Shown in pieces: positions 1 to 9,389 of a DNA stretch of 24,347 nt. This stretch comes from Silene noctiflora (lineage: Eukaryota; Streptophyta; Magnoliopsida; Caryophyllales; Caryophyllaceae), in NCBI GenBank assembly GCA_009801015.1, contig VHZZ01003949.1:20983-45329 (forward strand), given 5' to 3'. How positions within the stretch are numbered: position 1 is the stretch's first letter; every line of letters starts with the position of its first letter. Both the position numbers and the translations under genes were made by a program. Under the pieces are notes generated by a model. It was not told the origin of the DNA. It worked only from the letters and a program-made list of their open reading frames with translations, and did not search any database.

Positions 1-44
1 GAGTAATTAGCATTTTGGAGCGACATGCCCAATATCACATCCAT
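1..44 (-). CDS. Possible first coding exon of a gene leaving the left edge
   Basis: On the minus strand an ATG at 44-42 opens a frame (MDVILGMSLQNANY) that reaches the window edge without a stop. It sits just behind a possible splice acceptor (TTTACAG ending at 51). Further upstream, at about 589, the sequence CGTACAG followed by GTACATTC could be the donor of a non-coding leader exon, leaving an intron of about 540 bases. The family is not recognised and the exon is too short to judge. It may be chance. Confidence 0.2.
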   Translation of the reverse strand, partial: MDVILGMSLQNANY

Positions 45-50
45 ACTCTA

Positions 51-1144
51 CTGTAAATTGAGACTGAACGAAGTAGAAACTTTTTGTTACAGGTATTCAT
101 AGTTTTTCAAAACGGGAGGAGGGCAATATAATTAACAAGCATATAAAGATTACTCTGTTAGTCAACATTAACTCACAATTTCTCAACTACAATGTCAAAC
201 AAATTCAATTTCATAATATAAACCCTAAATTTTGGGAATAAAAAATATAAACCCTAATTTTCACAATTAAGCAAAAAAAAAAAACATCTAATAAACAACT
301 ACAACTACAATCAATGATAGTATNAGTTCAATATGTCGATATAATGACTAAAAAATGTTGAGTATCATGTATAACTAAGATATCTACAAATTTAAAGCAA
401 AAACATGAAAGCACCACAAATCACTCGACAATTAGTTCGATATTTTCGATTTAATCCTATTAAATTCATGTAATACACCATGCATTCGGTAATTTCTAAC
501 AAAATCAACTTTCATAGTCAATTTAATAGTACATAAGTTAAACTAAAATCGCAAAAATTTAAAAAAAAAAAATGAGAAAAGAATGTACCTGTACGATTTT
601 GGAGCGAAGCCTAACGAAAGTATTCAATGTAGTGAACGAATTAATCTATAAAGTTGAAAAGTAGAAACTGAGTTGAAATTTTAAGATTCTAGCGAGATTT
701 TTTGAGAGATTTTGTGAGATTAGCTGTTGATTCGATTGATTTTGGTGTATTTTGTAGATAAAGAAGAAAAACTGATTTTTGGGAATTGNCAGACTTCAGG
801 ATGGTTTGTTTGTCAATTTTGATTGTGATATTGTTTTGTATAGTGCGTGATACATTTGTTGGACTCATGGACTCAAATATTTAGGTGGACTCACCGGATC
901 CCACCTCTTGTAAATAGTAATTTAATTAAAGAAAAACAAATTATTAAAACGGAGGGAATACAACGTAATATACCGAATCAATTAAAATTCCTTTTCAACC
1001 AAAATAATAATCCTTCTTTTTCGAGTAAAAAATACTTATTTATAATATAAGGCTCTCTTACTCAAGCTCATTCTAAAACAATTTCCTTTTATAATTACTT
1101 TTAGTCACTAATATATTTTATTTATAGTCTATCTTGCTTGTGAC
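51..1144. other. AT-rich intergenic or leader-intron DNA
   Basis: No convincing plus-strand gene is visible. The stretch is AT-rich, carries ambiguous bases at 324 and 789, and may hold the leader exon (about 589-760) and first intron of the minus-strand gene suggested at the left edge. Short open frames here, such as the one at 847-1050, have low-complexity translations and no family resemblance. Confidence 0.5.
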
Positions 1145-1340
1145 TAGGGCTGCACATAAAGTAGACCGGACCGGTAAACCAGACCGACCCAGATGTCCGA
1201 CCGGTCTGGTCTGGACTGAATATAACTCGGTCCGATCTCCAGGTCCACATAAATATTGTAACCGGTCTCCGGTCCACATAATATTGTAACCGGTCTCCGG
1301 GTTTGGGATATGGGGTTGTCTGGACCGGTGAACACCCCTA
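1145..1340. mobile_element. hAT-type MITE, 196 bp, with near-perfect 8-bp target duplication
   Basis: The element starts TAGGGCTGCACA and ends TGAACACCCCTA, so the ends are imperfect inverted repeats of the TAGGGSTGYWCA kind typical of hAT transposons. It is flanked by CTTGTGAC (1137-1144) and TTTGTGAC (1341-1348), an 8-bp target duplication with one mismatch. The interior is rich in GGTCCGG/ACCGGTCT words and contains a local tandem duplication (copies near 1241-1270 and 1271-1300). It encodes nothing; the open frames crossing it come from its GC-richness. Confidence 0.75.
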
Positions 1341-2047
1341 TTTGTGACGGTCACAAATTTGTGGCGCCTCACAACTCCTCCTATTTGCCCTCCCCACTTA
1401 CCCTCCCACTTGCAAACTTGTCTCATGTGCTTGTGACGGATTTACCCCATCACAAATAAAATTTGTGTTTTATTTAGAGCCGTTTTATGTAATTATTGTT
1501 TTTGTCTAAAATCCTCTAAACTCAACGGTGTAATCTAATTGAAAGTTTCTAACACAAATTGTTTGTGACAACTATATTAAGTTTAAGACGGGTCAAATAC
1601 TAATAGATAAAATAAAAATAAAGTACGTGAGTAACATTCTATTTTGTCTATCACAAAAACTTTAGAGAGACGGTTCTCAGTAGCGTTATTGAGAGACCTC
1701 TCACGTAATGGAGGGAGGAAGTTATTTAAAATCAATTTTCCATGTTATATCTCCGACTAAATTAGTGGAAGACGGTCTCTCCGAAAACCTAACGTCTATC
1801 TATTTGACCCATGGCGAGGAACTCAGTTGATTTTCTAATACTCCATTGACCATTATTTGACCATGTGACCATAATCTTTGGATGAAACTTCTAAATCCTA
1901 ATCCCTAGTCACTGTCGGCAAACATAAACAGATGCAACACATTCTTCTTAATTATTCCATTTATTATCAATCTGACAAAATCGTCAAATCTTTATAATTC
2001 CGTTAATCACTCAAATATCTCAATCAAATTAACAAAAAAAAAAAAAA
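1341..2047. other. Upstream region of the TBL gene with degenerate repeats
   Basis: Contains palindromic TTTGTGACGGTCACAAA near 1341-1358 and a related CTTGTGACGG copy near 1431, probably an old MITE interrupted by the hAT element to its left. GACGG-type repeat fragments occur near 1583 and 1660-1700. The promoter and leader of the following gene must lie at the right end; a run of As directly precedes its ATG. No clear TATA box could be chosen. Confidence 0.45.
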
Positions 2048-5000
2048 ATGGTGCAAATAAATGTATGGAAATCGAGCAAAAGAAGACCATGTTTCCAAAT
2101 TACTATCGTCATTTTCATGGTTTTTATAGCTGCTACTTCCCTTTTCAATGAACTAAAAATTCAGCACTTTGGTCATCATAATCCACAAATTCAGTCAGAT
2201 CATAATCATTTACCCAATTCCAATAATTTAAATCCAAGTAATTTACTTCATTTTTGCTCATAATTTGTCATTTCTTATTTGTAAATTGTTTGTGTTCACT
2301 TGGGTTTTCTTTTGTTTCTGAGGTGGAGTCAGGATTTGAATTTAGCGGGGCTGAACGGGTAATGGTATAAGGGAAAGTCGAAAAAAGTTGAAAAGTTTTA
2401 TTGTTGATGTTAATGGGTTTGGTGATTTTGCTGTAAAGTTCAGTTCTTTGTGTATTGGGTTTGTAGATTTCTTCATTTTCAATATCAGGTTTGTTTAATT
2501 TTATCTGATGGGTGCAATGTCGGGGCTAGCAGAGGCGGTCACCCCTCCAAAAATGAAAAATTCCAAAGTTTTAGTTAAAATTTCCGGGTTTTTATTGTCT
2601 ATTATATTGTATTAGAACTAGCTTGCCCCCTGAAAATTTTCATGAGCTGGGATTGATGAATTTCTTGGTTTTGAATGTTGAGTGACTTGATAATGTTTGT
2701 TTTCTTATCCGGGTTTTCGTGTTTTTTGTCTTTGTTTTGAGCACTTTCAGCTGAGATAGATAGATTCACTGAATGCAGCTCCACAGTGAAGTACAGTGGC
2801 CGGAAAGTTGAGTGGAATGACAATGAGAATGACCGGCTAAAGCCAGTTTCTGTTGGTGAGAAGGAATGTGATGTGTTTTCAGGGAAGTGGGTATTTGATA
2901 ATACTTCACACCCTCTTTACATTGAGTCGAGTTGTCCGTACATGTCGGATCAATTAGCCTGTCATAAGCATGGAAGGGCTGCTTTGAATTATCAGTACTG
3001 GAGGTGGCAACCCAATGACTGCAATCTGAAGAGGTACTAATGCAGTATTTTCGTTAGCATTGTGTCCGATTTCTGATGTTGAGAATCGTTGTTGAACTCT
3101 TGTGATTTTGGTGTGATATGGTGTGTTGTTAGATGGAATGTTACTGAAATGTGGGAGAAGCTTAGAGGGAAGAGGTTAATGTTCGTGGGTGATTCGCTGA
3201 ATAGAGGACAATGGATTTCTTTGGTGTGTTTGTTACAGTCAGTTGTCCCGGCTAATAAGAGGTCTATGTCACCCAATGCTCATCTCACCATATTTCGGGC
3301 TGAGGTACTTCTGATTGTTGATAGTTCCTTTCCAAGTGTTTGTTTTACTGCCTCACATCAATTATTACATTTCCTTCATATATAGTTCTTCATTAGGGCC
3401 TTTTTGTGCAGGAGTACAATGCTTCGATTGAGTTTTTGTGGGCTCCTTTACTTGTCGATTCAAATTCAGATGACCCTGTAAACCATAGATTAGGTGATCG
3501 GATAATTCGTCCAGATTCTGCTTATAGGCATTTGTCCAAATGGGCGGATGCTGATATACTTGTGTTCAATACGTACTTATGGTGGAGACAAGGACCAGTT
3601 AAGCTACTGTGAGTATGGTGTTTTTCATCCAAAAATGATCTTTTAAGCTATAAGTAATCTAGAGGCGATTTCTGATTTTCTTTGTTACTTCACCTGTCAG
3701 TTGGAAAAGTGAAGAAAATGGAGTTTGTGAAGAGCTGGATGGTCAAGGAGCAATGGAATTGGCCATGAAAACATGGGCAAAGTGGGTGAATTCTGATGTT
3801 AATCGTAACAAGAGGCGGATATTTTTTGTTACCATGTCTCCGACTCATCAATTGTGAGTGTTAATACTCCAGACTTAAAATGAGCTCCAATGCACTTTTC
3901 CTGAATATACACTCTTCATTATTTTTGCCATGAGTTGATTATTAAATGTGAAAGTCATATACTCATATCCTATCTTTTTTTAATATTACACCATCTTCAG
4001 CTTTTGAAGGTCATTCTACGAGTCTGATATCTGTAAGGTGGTAGGGTGATCCTTAGAACAGTACGACAAAGGGTAATTGACGATACAGTCCTTTTAAATG
4101 TTGCAAGCTCATTAGTGCAGTGCTTGCTGTTTTCACAGATGAAGGAATCTGATTTACTGTTATCAGATGTATGAATCCGAGTTGTAATGTCTATTCCCGT
4201 GCAAGATATACATGAAACTCAAGTGGTGCTTTAGTGCTTGCTTTCAAAGAAATGTTTTCTTTTAATCCATGGGACTGCAGGAGATAGATTTGTACGATTT
4301 AGATACTTTTCACTAGCCTGTTAGAAAAATTGAGCATCTAAACTCGCCAGCTTTATCTGACCATGGCTTGTGTAGGATATGTGATGGCGATAGTATACTC
4401 TCTCTTTCACAGTTGATAATAATTTAGACATAATTATGGATTTCTTAAAGCCTGAAGCTGTGTCGAGACATAGTTTATTTCAGTTTAAATGAATAGCAAT
4501 AATTGTATAAAATGTGACCAGTGAGGCAGTGACCAACTCTATTCCCTGACCCACCGCCACTTTCGTGACCTCCCCTCATGCTTCTGATTTCCCCCTCCCC
4601 CGTAAAAGGTCTTTCCTCGCCGGTTGTTACTAGTATGATGAACAAAATCAGGCCCCTTATACGCTGCCAATGTTGGTAGCTTTCATGCATGCTTAGTGTT
4701 AAAATTAAACTAATTATGAATGCATCACAAGAAATGTGTAAATGCGGCACTTTTAAAAATTAGATGCGGCCCCGTAAAAGGTCTTTTTTTTATGCTATCT
4801 TTCCACTGATCCTGCAAATTGTTCTTCGTTTGGATGTAGGAGCCGAGAATGGAATCCAGAAAGTGAAGGAAACTGCTATGGTGAGAATCATCCTATCACT
4901 GAGAAGAGTTACTGGGGAAGTGGTTCGGATTTACCTACAATGACCATGGTGGAAAATATCCTAGCGCGGTTAGGATCCAAGGTTACTGTTCTTAACATTA

Positions 5001-5170
5001 CGCAGCTTTCAGAGTATCGGAAAGATGGTCATCCTTCAATTTACCGAAAGTTCTGGGAAACATTTAGTCCAGAACAATTGTCTAAACCTGAGTCATATTC
5101 TGACTGTATCCACTGGTGCTTACCTGGTGTACCTGATGTATGGAATGAGCTACTCTTTCATTTTTTGTAG
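2048..5170 (+). CDS. TBL33: Trichome birefringence-like polysaccharide O-acetyltransferase (TBL33 type)
   Basis: Six exons were deduced: 2048-2237, 2751-3033, 3133-3304, 3412-3608, 3701-3853 and 4840-5170. All introns are GT-AG and all phases agree, giving 441 residues. Residues 15-34 form one hydrophobic segment after a basic start, as in type II Golgi membrane proteins. A cysteine-rich TBL/PMR5N domain covers about 100-155 and the DUF231 acyltransferase domain about 158-440. The esterase-like GDS motif is at 177-179 (FVGDSLNRGQW) and the DxxH motif at 420-423 (DCIHWC), so both catalytic motifs are intact. Members of this family transfer acetyl groups to cell-wall polysaccharides in the Golgi; the TBL33/34/35 group is linked to xylan acetylation. 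The TBL33 assignment rests on remembered family sequence plus neighbouring genes; other TBL3/31/34/35 members are possible. The last intron is long (986 bp). Confidence 0.93.
4598..4786. repeat. 17-bp direct repeats inside TBL intron 5
   Basis: CCCCGTAAAAGGTCTTT occurs identically at 4598-4614 and 4770-4786, flanking 155 bases. The spacing and length could be the target duplication of an unrecognised insertion, but the flanked segment has no clear terminal repeats, poly-A end or tRNA-like head. Confidence 0.45.
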
Positions 5171-5241
5171 TGACAGATTTACATAAATGTACTCATTTAG
5201 TTGTCAATATACTACTGATTAAAAAGAAATCTCAAGTGACA

Positions 5242-5250
5242 TACGGAGTA
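5242..5250. repeat. TACGGAGTA motif, possible Stowaway footprint
   Basis: Exact TACGGAGTA in the short gap between the convergent TBL and BZR-like genes. It reads as a TA duplication on each side of CGGAG, the terminal bases of Stowaway-like elements. Identical copies occur at 7079 and 8094. Confidence 0.4.
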
Positions 5251-5315
5251 CATTTGAAGTTTAATACTCACTGTAACTGCCATTTCATCTATTCTGAATT
5301 CTTCTGATCTCGTAA

Positions 5316-6044
5316 CTAGTTGTAGCCAGGTAAAGCGAGTGAAAGTGTTAAGTTAATGCCGCCTTCTCCAGCAGATTCTTCAGCGGATCCATGACTTGCA
5401 TTGTAATGAGAATGCTCCTCAAAAGTAACACCAGGTATGATACTTGAAACCTGGGAATGCATTCCATTCTTTACACCAGTAGTCTTAAGCACGGCATCCT
5501 AGGCAGAAAGACATCAAATTAGAAGAAAAGGTATCAGTGAACACTTCTGACTACACCATGTATTTTTTACAATTGCATATTGCATTTTTGGTTGAAAAGA
5601 TATTTCTGTCAAAGGTTTTTTCTTATGAAAACGTTAGTGTTTATTTCTTAGCATATTTACGGAGCACTGACCTCAAACAGTTAAATGAGAAAGCTAATGT
5701 AAACAGGATGAATATTAGAGTAACAAAGAAAATACCTTTTTAGAAAGGGTGCCATCCTCCTCAACATGCCATCCAGCTTCATCACATAGAGCCTTCAAAA
5801 GATCATTGTTATCAGCATGTTTAGGTAACCTATAATTCCCATGAAGTCGGAGTCCCAAGTATATCCTCCGAGAAATTTCTCGCCTTCTCTTTTCCCTCTC
5901 CTTGTTTTGTTCACGCTCTTTCTCTGTAGGAAACCGTAAGGACGTGACCACACCTGTCTTCGTGACCCTACGCACAACCCAAGGCTTTCTGCTGTCTTTA
6001 ATGCAGCCTCTTGGTCTTGTGTGCGTAGCCTTCTTCATTATCAT
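5316..6044 (-). CDS. Compact BZR1/BES1-domain transcription factor with C-terminal EAR motif
   Basis: Two exons were deduced on the minus strand: 6044-5736 (103 codons) and 5498-5316 (60 codons plus stop), joined in phase 0 across a 237-bp GT-AG intron, for 163 residues. Residues about 43-103 carry the BZR1 N-terminal DNA-binding domain: a basic [20 protein letters not shown] stretch, then [20 protein letters not shown] and [16 protein letters not shown]. The protein ends [13 protein letters not shown], an LxLxL-type EAR motif that usually recruits TOPLESS-type co-repressors, so a nuclear repressor role is inferred. It is about half the length of BZR1/BES1: the serine-rich central region with GSK3 sites and the PEST region are absent. 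A leader of basic and aromatic residues ([13 protein letters not shown]) precedes the domain. It could belong to a divergent BZR clade or be a shortened copy. The gene ends 145 bp from the end of the convergent TBL gene. Confidence 0.85.
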
Positions 6045-6125
6045 ACTTGTTCTTAAACTATGCTTGTTGTAATATAATACATTATAATTCTGAAGCTCCT
6101 ACTTATACGTTGTATGAAAAGGGGA

Positions 6126-6134
6126 TATTTATAG
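6126..6134 (-). promoter_or_regulatory. Probable TATA box of the BZR-like gene
   Basis: On the minus strand the sequence reads CTATAAATA, a good plant TATA box, about 80 bases upstream of the ATG at 6044. That spacing would give a leader of roughly 50 nucleotides. No transcript evidence was available. Confidence 0.55.
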
Positions 6135-6507
6135 AACTTTATTATTAAACTTGTTTTAATACCATTAGATCAGGTGGTGTAGGTAATAGTTAGGAACATC
6201 ATCCGACGGCCGACATTAATCATGAAGATAAAAAAAAGCATGGGAAATAATGGAGGTACTAGGATGATGTACTAAAGAGGCCAAATATGGCATATTAAGG
6301 CTAATTTCCAGGCAAAATGTTTGCAGAGACAGGAATATGGTACATGGTGTGCTGATAAAAGAGCATAGTACATGACATGCAAATCCTGTTATCTGTTGGA
6401 TTGCTGCTAATTCCTTAACAAAGCTGCCTCAGGTTTTACTGATCACCTTTATTTTCTTTATTTTTTTAACATTCCTTTTTAACTTTTAAATATGGTATAG
6501 ATACGTA

Positions 6508-6602
6508 CTCACTCCGTCACAATCATTTGTTTATCTTTGATTAAAATACCCCTCATAAAGAATGAAAACGATAACTAAATGATTGAAACGAAGAGATTGT
6601 GT
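6508..6602. mobile_element. Short Stowaway-like MITE, approximate ends
   Basis: Left part CACTCCGTCACAATCATTTG followed by TTTATCTTTGA and right part ATAACTAAATGATTGAAACG are imperfect inverted repeats. The left arm is nearly identical over about 26 bases to the left arm of another copy at about 15115-15215. Ends are approximate. Confidence 0.45.
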
Positions 6603-7078
6603 TTTTCTCGGAGTGAACGTAGTAGGGCTTTAGCAAAAAAGAAGAAAAGGCAAAGTAGCATGTAAGACATGAATTCTATGTTTCTGTTTTTTACTGGAAA
6701 GATGGTGTACTGTTGTTACAGTAAAGTTAAAAAAAGACAGTAAATTGAAATTGCGTGTACTACTTAATTAATCTCCCTTTCATTTCCTTTCCCCTTCTTT
6801 GCTTGCGCCAGTTATGTCTTTGTCTGCATGGTAAATTAACTTTGCTAGAACATCATAAACAGCAAAAAAAATCACCTATTTACTCCGCAACTTGGCCGGT
6901 CTATGGGTTTTACTCATTTGCACCAAGGGGCAATGACTGTAGGTTCTACCTCTTATTTTTTTCCAAGACGGATCTACCATTATTGAAAAAGAGAACGATA
7001 GTGATGGGGATTATGCAGGATACTTAACCAAGACCATGGTAAAATGTCATGTACTTGTTTCTTCAGAAAATTGCAAAA

Positions 7079-7087
7079 TACGGAGTA
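7079..7087. repeat. TACGGAGTA motif, possible Stowaway footprint
   Basis: Second exact copy of the nine-base word, downstream of the first DREB2 gene. Confidence 0.4.
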
Positions 7088-7139
7088 TAAGACAGATAAG
7101 TAAACTAACTAAAAATTACGAACCCACCAAAATGTTATT

Positions 7140-8295
7140 TCAGAGATCATCAAATAGAATTTTCACTAATTCTTCAGTATGTGCTCCTAAACCCTTGAAT
7201 TCAGTAACATCAACATCAAGTTCGAGTACATCAGCCTTTCTTTCATCCCATTTATCATGCGAAGCAACTGATGACGGAAAATATGCTGTAGGTGTCTCAG
7301 GAAAACCAGCATTATGTTGATCCTGAAGTATGTCATCTACTGATATACTTAACCAGTCATTGCAGCTGCTCGTATGGCATTTTTCATCATTCGTCTCCTC
7401 CCAATTATTGCTCTCTTCCTTTATATAATCTTTACCGACATCACTTACCCTACTAGTTTCACATTCATTCGCACCAAAAATCTCTGAATTCACTCTATCA
7501 GGTTTCAGGCAATTAACATTTTCAGGAAAGTTAAGGATCGCAGAAGTGCCATAGAAAACTCGCGCTGCTTCATCATAGGCTTGAGCTGCTTCCACGGCTG
7601 TCTGAAAGGTTCCGAGCCATAACCGTCTGTTATTACGCCCAGTATTATCGTCTATATAGATTGTAGCAGGTCTGCGAATCTCGGCCACCCATTTACCAGA
7701 AACCCTCTGCCTAACACCTCTGTATTTGCATGTCGAGTTATCAGGACCGCCTTTTCCAGCCATGCATCCCCTCTTAGATGTCCAGTGAACTCTTCTTGGT
7801 TGATCAAGGTTTCTGTCATTGCTACTCCATGTTGATAGCATCTCGGATATCGTAACTTGTGAATTCCTAGTCCTTTTCTTGGGATTATTCCTTCAATTAT
7901 TTAACTTCAATATTTTAAATGAAATATTTCGAAATGTAAAATCGACTGACAGACATAATATACAAGCGATAGGGGTAAAACCGTAAAATGGATCCATTAT
8001 GCAAGAACTAATCAGGATTTTAGGGCCAACTTCAGAGCATTTTTCATGCAACATTTATATTTCAGTAGCGTTACCACATATTCACATGTCAAGTACGGAG
8101 TAAAATGAAACCGTCCATGATATCCTAAAATTAAACATTCACAAAAAAACTCACTATAACTTCAAAATTAGACTATTTTACACGAGAAGAATCGGCACAG
8201 ACCAACACGGTCGACACACTTGACTAGTGAACATACGAAAGAGTAGTAGAAACAAACCTGTGATTCGTAAGATTATCTTTCGTTTCCAGAGACAT
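7140..8295 (-). CDS. Divergent DREB2-type AP2/ERF transcription factor
   Basis: Two exons were deduced: 8295-8258 ([12 protein letters not shown] plus a split Arg codon) and 7890-7140, joined in phase 2, giving 262 residues. The neighbouring DREB2 gene has the same short first exon and intron phase, which supports this start over the ATG at 7841. The acceptor at 7891-7892 has a weak pyrimidine tract. Visible parts are a basic stretch PKKRTR (16-21), the DREB2-type [10 protein letters not shown] block (53-62) and an AP2 domain (about 69-135). Odd features: the Trp of the usual RxWGKW motif is Ser (residue 77, QRVSGKW), the DREB-defining Glu19 is Arg (EIRRP), and the turn before RLWLGTF carries a long insertion ([14 protein letters not shown]). 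Family members bind DRE/CRT elements in drought and heat responses; DNA binding by this copy may be altered. The C-terminal half is acidic and otherwise unrecognised. Confidence 0.88.
8094..8102. repeat. TACGGAGTA motif, possible Stowaway footprint
   Basis: Third exact copy, inside the intron of the first DREB2 gene. Confidence 0.4.
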
Positions 8296-9389
8296 AATTG
8301 TTTTTTTTTTTCTCTTCGCTTTTTTTTTTCTCGATATTAAAGATTAAGGAGAAGAATTCTTGTTGCTTAAGGGTTTAGAAGAAGTAGAGATCTATTTGTT
8401 GCTTAAGGAAATAGGAGTAGGACGTGATCAACAGAAGGCAAAGGGAAATTTTATGCGACCAGTACGTACAAATATACGTATAAATGTTGTATAAATGTAT
8501 AATATTTCTCCTTAGGCTGATGTCACTGAATATGTTGTACGTTTTGTTCTAGTACTTTTCTCTAAACAATGTACATGGCATTTTTCTTGCCACTTGTTTC
8601 TACGGTCGTCTTTGGTATTTTTTCTTCTTGTGGTTATTGCTGATTACTTAGCCAATTGTAATTGCCTTGGAGACCAAGGAATAATGTAGTCGGATTGGTT
8701 TTAACTCGGATTGGTTTTATTACCGGACTTTATGCTAATTCAGTTTAGGTTGAATCGTTTGCCAATTAATGGTACAAGTCGAATCAACCACATCTGAGTC
8801 AGATCATGAAGTATTACAGAGTAAGTTTAAGTTGGTTTATTTATATTTAACAAAAGAGAACATGTTTTCAAATTAATCGTGTCTTGTCATTTTGGGTAAT
8901 ATGAGTACTTTTGATCTGGTCAACTTAGACCGAAAGCGTGGTCACTTTGATTATCAAGTCAATCACCCAAACATTTAACAATAAGGTACAAAACAAATTG
9001 AAGGTATATTTTAATGCAGTATTGTTTTAGCTCTTTCACCGAAAAGCATGCTATCTTTCATCAAATATAATCACTATCTCACAATCACGGATTCACCGTC
9101 TTCGTCTTATATTAAGAGGGATCTCAGCTGATTAAAATAGAAGTTAAAGCGGTTTTAAATTTCACTAAACAAATCATAGAGGCACAAAGTTTGAGTCCTA
9201 CACTTCTACATCCGATTGTTTACGAGTAAATTATCACTCACTTTACCCAAAACAAATTTCAATTTTATACGAAATCGGTTATCGGTTTAACCTCGGACCG
9301 ACTCGACAACTTACAATTTACAAGCTTGCTGCTATTCAAACCCAAACTTTCTGACAATAACCACAATTAATTAGGGTTTGAGCCTAAAA
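8296..9389. other. Divergent promoter region between the first DREB2 and TatB genes
   Basis: The two genes diverge from this 1.1-kb interval. The DREB2 leader next to its ATG has two runs of 10-11 As on its sense strand (plus-strand T runs at about 8301-8330). The rest is AT-rich and holds no recognisable gene or repeat. No TATA box could be chosen with confidence on either side. Confidence 0.5.

Larger units (their letters stand above)
6135..7139. other. Intergenic region between the BZR-like and first DREB2 genes
   Basis: About 1 kb with no recognisable gene. It holds a short Stowaway-like repeat (6508-6602) and one TACGGAGTA word (7079-7087). It contains both the distal promoter of the BZR-like gene and the 3' flank of the first DREB2 gene, which are transcribed in the same direction. 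The open frames at 6755-7027 and 7036-7320 have no family features, and the second is the antisense of DREB2 coding sequence. Confidence 0.5.

Noticed and set aside
1118..1426. 102-codon minus-strand open frame
   Set aside because: It spans the 196-bp hAT MITE and its translation follows the ACCGG/GGTCC repeats.
3037..3276. Minus-strand open frame inside TBL
   Set aside because: Antisense to the GDS exon and intron of the TBL gene, with no features of its own.
7140..7841. First DREB2 gene starting at the ATG at 7841
   Set aside because: In-frame homologous sequence ([10 protein letters not shown]) continues upstream, and a short first exon with matching phase exists, as in the paralogue.
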